DNA of 21,437 bases. It comes from SIG351 sp045627045. Its GTDB lineage: Bacteria; Bacillota; Clostridia; HGM11327. This document shows, piece after piece, positions 18,516-21,437 of this stretch. The stretch is from assembly GCA_045627045.1 (NCBI GenBank), contig JAZQMY010000028.1:1-21437 (forward strand), read 5' to 3'. Position 1 is the first letter of the stretch. Each line of letters opens with the position of its first letter. The position numbers and the translations under genes are program-made. A model generated the notes under the pieces. It saw only the letters and a program-made list of their open reading frames with translations. It made no database searches and was not told the DNA's origin.

Positions 18516-18873
18516 AGCAATTGATATAGTGGACACGCTCAAGCCTAATAAGTTCGATCAGAAAACGAAAATCAGATGGCTCAGCGAGATCGACGGCCAT
18601 ATATATAACGATATCATATCGACACATTACGGTGATAAGCCGGAGAACTTTTCCGGCTATGATGATACTCAGGATGCAGCCAGGGAACTGCTTGCAGTAT
18701 TCCCTTATGATCAGTTATATCCGATGTACCTGATCGCACAGATAGATCTGATGCAGGGGGACACAGATCAGTATCAAAATAGCTATGCGGAATTCAATAA
18801 TGCGTATGAAGAATACGCAAAATGGTACCACAGAACGTTCAGACCGCTTCAGACACAGTTCAGAGTGTTGTAG
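18502..18873 (+). CDS. Head-tail connector-like protein
   Basis: This 123-residue, mainly helical protein (RISKAIDIVDTLKPNKFDQK, TKIRWLSEIDGHIYNDIIS, DAARELLAVFPYDQLYPMYL, then AEFNNAYEEYAKWY) lies where phages encode the adaptor that docks to the portal ring. The opening pattern, a helix with DIVD..KPN.F....KI.WLSE.DG, is familiar from connector-region proteins of Firmicutes phages with N4-gp56 capsids. It may be the counterpart of P22 gp4 or T7 gp11, with which short-tailed phages close the portal. The assignment rests on position, helix content and size. The next gene follows with its ribosome binding site just after the stop codon. Confidence 0.6.
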   Translation: MRISKAIDIVDTLKPNKFDQKTKIRWLSEIDGHIYNDIISTHYGDKPENFSGYDDTQDAARELLAVFPYDQLYPMYLIAQIDLMQGDTDQYQNSYAEFNNAYEEYAKWYHRTFRPLQTQFRVL

Positions 18874-18886
18874 AAAGGAGAGAGGA

Positions 18887-20635
18887 GTGTATCAACTACC
18901 AGTAATCAATAATATTCCGAGCTATATCGAATCAACGGATATATTCGGCGGATACAATCATAACAGCAGGATAAACGAAAACGAATTTTATAACATGAAG
19001 AATCTGAGTTCGGACTATTATCCTGTTCTGTCGCAAAGACCAAGACGAGGTATATATGCATCTCCTCAAGCTCCGCAGGGCATGATATCAAAGGATGCGC
19101 TCTGTTGTGTTGACGGAGCGCATTTTATAATAAACGGATATGAAGTGCAGGGCCTTTCACTTTCGACATTTGAGTCTGACAATCCGAAGACGCTTGTCTC
19201 CATGGGCGCATACGTGCTTATATTCCCGGACAAAAAGTATATCAACACGAAGAACTTAAGCGAATACGGCAACATTGAGGCGAGCAAAACTACTTCAGGA
19301 ACGGTTACATTCAATCTTTGCAAAGCAGACGGAACAGGATATGATAATGTTGTTGCACAATCGGCAGAGCCGTCAGACCATTCGGTGTCCTGGATAGACA
19401 CGTCAGAAGCGACATATGTGTTGAAACAGTGGAGCACATCGCAGGAAGCCTGGATCTCTGTACTGACAACGTATGTCAAAATATCGTGTACTGGAATTGG
19501 TTCTGGTTTTGAAACAGGCGATGGCGTTAATATATCAGGGATAACGATTCAGAGCCTGCAGAATCTGAATGCATCATCGGTGATCACAGCAAGAAGTGAC
19601 AATTATATAGTTGTTACCGGACTCCTTGACTGTGTTTCGACTACTCAACAGGAAGCAATCACGATTGAACGCAGAATGCCTGCATTTGATTTTATCATGG
19701 AATGCGAGAACAGACTCTGGGCGTGTCGTTATGGTGAAGCGAATGACGGAAGCATAGTCAATGAAATATATGCGTCAAAATTAGGTGATTTTAAAAACTG
19801 GAATTGCTTCCAGGGCATAAGCACTGACAGTTACGCTGTATCGCTTGGATCTGATGGGCAGTTTACAGGAGCTGCAGCGCATAAGGGATATCCGATATTT
19901 TTCAAGGAGAATTGCATGCATAAAGTATACGGCAATTATCCATCGAACTATCAGGTACAGACAACTGTATGCAGAGGCGTTCAGAAGGGCTCTGACAAGT
20001 CTCTCGCAACGGTAAATGAAATACTCTTTTATAAATCAGAACGGGCTGTAGTAGCTTATGACGGCTCATTGCCGACAGAAATTTCATACAGCCTCGGAGA
20101 TACTGTTTACAAAAACGCAGTAGCCGGTGCTCTTGGAAATAAGTATTACATATCGATGCAGGACCAAACAGGCACATATACACTATTTGTTTATGACAGT
20201 TCAATGCAGATCTGGCATAAGGAAGATAATCTTCAGGCTGACTCATTTTGCTTTTGCCGTGGCGATCTTTATTTTATTGATCATAAAGACAAGAAAATAA
20301 AAACAGTTCTTGGAACCGGATCCGAGAAAGAGAAAAAAATAGAATGGTTTGCAGAAACCGGAATAATCGGAATGACAATGCCGAACAAAAAACATCTAAG
20401 CAGAATTGACATAAGGCTTTTAGCTGAGATAGGTTCAAGAATAAGAATAACAGTGGAATACGACAGCTCCGGTTGTTGGGAACACCTGGCGACGATTACT
20501 AGCAAAAGCCTGAATAGTTTTGTAATTCCGGTTCTGCCGAACAGATGTGATCACTTCAGAATAAGGATTGAGGGGTCTGGAGAGATAAAGATATTCAGCT
20601 TATGCAAAATATACAGACGAAGGAGTGAGTTCTGA
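18887..20635 (+). CDS. Large tail protein, nozzle/hub-like
   Basis: This 582-residue protein is beta-rich throughout, with repeated blade-like segments (KTLVSMGAYVLIFPDKKYIN, FIMECENRLWACRYGEANDG, EIYASKLGDFKNWNCFQG, GYPIFFKENCMHKVYGNYPS, SLATVNEILFYKSERAVVAY and AGALGNKYYISMQDQTGTYT), as in a beta-propeller. P22 gp10 and T7 gp12 tail nozzles have this fold and the same position behind the connector. The start is GTG 18887 (MYQLPVINNIPSYIES): AAAGGAG at 18874-18880 is six bases upstream. The longer frame from 18785 lies wholly inside the previous gene. Nozzle identity is inferred from fold pattern and order; it would mean a short-tailed virion. Its stop overlaps the next start (TGATG). Confidence 0.62.
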   Translation: MYQLPVINNIPSYIESTDIFGGYNHNSRINENEFYNMKNLSSDYYPVLSQRPRRGIYASPQAPQGMISKDALCCVDGAHFIINGYEVQGLSLSTFESDNPKTLVSMGAYVLIFPDKKYINTKNLSEYGNIEASKTTSGTVTFNLCKADGTGYDNVVAQSAEPSDHSVSWIDTSEATYVLKQWSTSQEAWISVLTTYVKISCTGIGSGFETGDGVNISGITIQSLQNLNASSVITARSDNYIVVTGLLDCVSTTQQEAITIERRMPAFDFIMECENRLWACRYGEANDGSIVNEIYASKLGDFKNWNCFQGISTDSYAVSLGSDGQFTGAAAHKGYPIFFKENCMHKVYGNYPSNYQVQTTVCRGVQKGSDKSLATVNEILFYKSERAVVAYDGSLPTEISYSLGDTVYKNAVAGALGNKYYISMQDQTGTYTLFVYDSSMQIWHKEDNLQADSFCFCRGDLYFIDHKDKKIKTVLGTGSEKEKKIEWFAETGIIGMTMPNKKHLSRIDIRLLAEIGSRIRITVEYDSSGCWEHLATITSKSLNSFVIPVLPNRCDHFRIRIEGSGEIKIFSLCKIYRRRSEF

Positions 20636-21363
20636 TGAACGTTCCTCAGCCAAATATATCAGGATCAGACGTAAAGCAGAGCATCCAGAATATAACATCA
20701 TATCTTTTCCAGCTTTCGTCTGAACTAAACTATGCGTTAAATGATATTGACAATCAAATCAGCCAGGTCAAACCTCCGGCTACGGTAAAAGGGCTAAATC
20801 CTAAAGCCGCAGATAGTAATGAAGCAATAAAAAAGTTTAATGAAATAAAAAGTTTGATTATTAAATCTGCTGATATAGTCGAGTCATACTACCAAAAAAT
20901 GAATCTGCGGTTTTCAGGATATTACCTTGCACAGAGCGATTTCGGAACATACGCACAAGCAACAGACAATCAGATCGAGGTTAACTCTAATGGTATTCAA
21001 TCCTTACTGACGGATATTCAACAGTTGAATACGGAATTAAATGACATTGGAGAATTCTATACAGAGGCGTACGGAGTAATAAAGGCAGGCAAGGTTGACG
21101 AAGATGGTCAGGGAATGCCTGTTTACGGTGTTGAAATAGGTCAGAGAAATATAGTCGGCGGTGTAGAGACTTTTAACAAGTACGCACGATTCACGGCTGA
21201 CAGACTTTCGTTCTATGATCCCGGAGGCTCGGAAGTAGCATATTTCAGCGACAGCAAACTTTACATAAGTGATGCAGAGGTCACTTCGTCTTTGAAAATG
21301 GGCGGGTACAGATGGATAGTCAAGGGCAATGGCGGCTTCAGTTTAGTCTGGGAGGGCAAATAA
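20635..21363 (+). CDS. Tail/receptor-end protein
   Basis: This 242-residue protein overlaps the nozzle-like gene by one base. The N-terminal 150 residues are helical, with coiled-coil segments (IQNITSYLFQLSSELNYALN and IQSLLTDIQQLNTELNDIGE). The C-terminal part, YGVEIGQRNIVGGVETFNKY, then ARFTADRLSFYDPGGSEVAY and FSDSKLYISDAEVTSSLKMG, is a module I recognise from distal tail proteins of many Firmicutes phages, in which F.ADRLSFYD..G.EVAYFSD.KLYI precedes a beta-structured end. It is likely a fibre-base or receptor-proximal protein. Its exact role and whether it trimerises cannot be told from sequence. Confidence 0.7.
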   Translation: MNVPQPNISGSDVKQSIQNITSYLFQLSSELNYALNDIDNQISQVKPPATVKGLNPKAADSNEAIKKFNEIKSLIIKSADIVESYYQKMNLRFSGYYLAQSDFGTYAQATDNQIEVNSNGIQSLLTDIQQLNTELNDIGEFYTEAYGVIKAGKVDEDGQGMPVYGVEIGQRNIVGGVETFNKYARFTADRLSFYDPGGSEVAYFSDSKLYISDAEVTSSLKMGGYRWIVKGNGGFSLVWEGK

Positions 21364-21437
21364 ATGATAGTATTGACACCTAACAATGTTGAGATAGGCT
21401 CGACAATGATGATACTCTCTGTATTATCCGATGCACT
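21364..21437 (+). CDS. Start of a further tail-region gene, cut by the window end
   Basis: ATG 21364, directly behind the previous stop and with GGGAGG upstream, opens a frame that stays open to the window end (24 complete codons: MIVLTPNNVEIGSTMMILSV and four more). Tight spacing fits the operon. The family cannot be told from so little sequence. Confidence 0.65.
   Translation, partial: MIVLTPNNVEIGSTMMILSVLSDA

Larger units (their letters stand above)
1424..21437. mobile_element. Prophage, left end and about 20 kb of its genome
   Basis: From just behind eno to the window end the genes follow the canonical temperate-phage order: integrase, repressor, Cro-like gene, small early genes, SSB and replication protein, nuclease-like protein, terminases, portal, protease, scaffold, capsid and tail genes. 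The left boundary lies somewhere in 1343-1448; the right boundary and attR are not in the window. N4-gp56-type capsid, a large portal and nozzle-like tail genes without a visible tail-tube gene suggest a short-tailed phage, but lysis and remaining tail genes lie beyond the window. Confidence 0.95.

Noticed and set aside
18785..18886. Upstream start of the large tail protein
   Set aside because: That part lies fully inside the connector gene in another frame, and the GTG at 18887 has a proper ribosome binding site.
1..21437. Retron, diversity-generating retroelement, CRISPR-Cas or restriction genes
   Set aside because: No reverse transcriptase, Cas, methyltransferase or restriction motifs appear in any credible frame, and no template/variable repeat pair was noticed.

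Overview
The window is the junction between a bacterial chromosome and an integrated temperate phage, with most of the prophage's left and central parts present. The only clear host gene is enolase (35-1342), an essential glycolytic gene. Its sequence, the strong AAGGAG/AGGAGG ribosome binding sites, moderate GC and the style of the phage genes suggest a Gram-positive anaerobe of class Clostridia, probably Ruminococcus or a relative (inference from recognition; not tested by search). The prophage begins between the enolase stop and the integrase stop, and its right end lies outside the window.

Layout. (1) 1343-1448: bidirectional terminator between enolase and the convergent integrase, plus a perfect 11-bp tandem repeat; this is the attL neighbourhood. 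(2) 1449-3700, minus strand: tyrosine integrase, a small broken ORF and a CI/LexA-like repressor. In the 525-bp gap between integrase and repressor, the plus strand carries its own consensus promoter, about 320 nt of densely helical sequence and a rho-independent terminator. This is a strong candidate for an undescribed structured phage RNA. (3) 3700-4075: lysis-lysogeny switch with divergent consensus promoters, TTCAG-N4-CTGAA operators and a small Cro-like gene. (4) 4091-7879: about sixteen tiny, mostly overlapping early genes, including two membrane micro-peptides of 29 and 31 residues and a 52-residue charged helix. (5) 7906-9939: replication and recombination module with SSB, a replisome organiser carrying an apparent origin inside its coding sequence (six GCAAC iterons at 10-11 bp spacing, then GATAYA hexamers), a Cys-rich protein and a DUF1064 nuclease-like protein. 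(6) 9995-11428: an AT-rich cargo island (moron) with its own promoter and terminator, encoding HicA-like toxin, HicB-like antitoxin with an aromatic C-terminal extension and a SecB-like chaperone. It looks like a toxin-antitoxin-chaperone (TAC) module and is flanked by identical 19-bp terminator hairpins. (7) 11509-21437: packaging and virion genes in order: small and large terminase, portal, Prp-like cysteine protease, scaffold, N4-gp56-type major capsid protein, connector, large tail (nozzle-like) protein, receptor-end tail protein and a gene cut by the window end. The combination suggests a short-tailed (podovirus-like) virion.

How it works together. The repressor should hold down the rightward promoter through the repeated operators. 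When repression fails, Cro and the early operon are expressed, the replisome organiser fires the internal origin, and the late block packages DNA and builds heads. The phage-encoded Prp probably trims both scaffold and capsid, since both begin with an L27-like Prp cleavage motif. During lysogeny the independently transcribed HicA-HicB-SecB cargo and the plus-strand RNA could be active without the lytic programme. The cargo, the structured RNA and the self-contained Prp maturation pathway are the most interesting parts.
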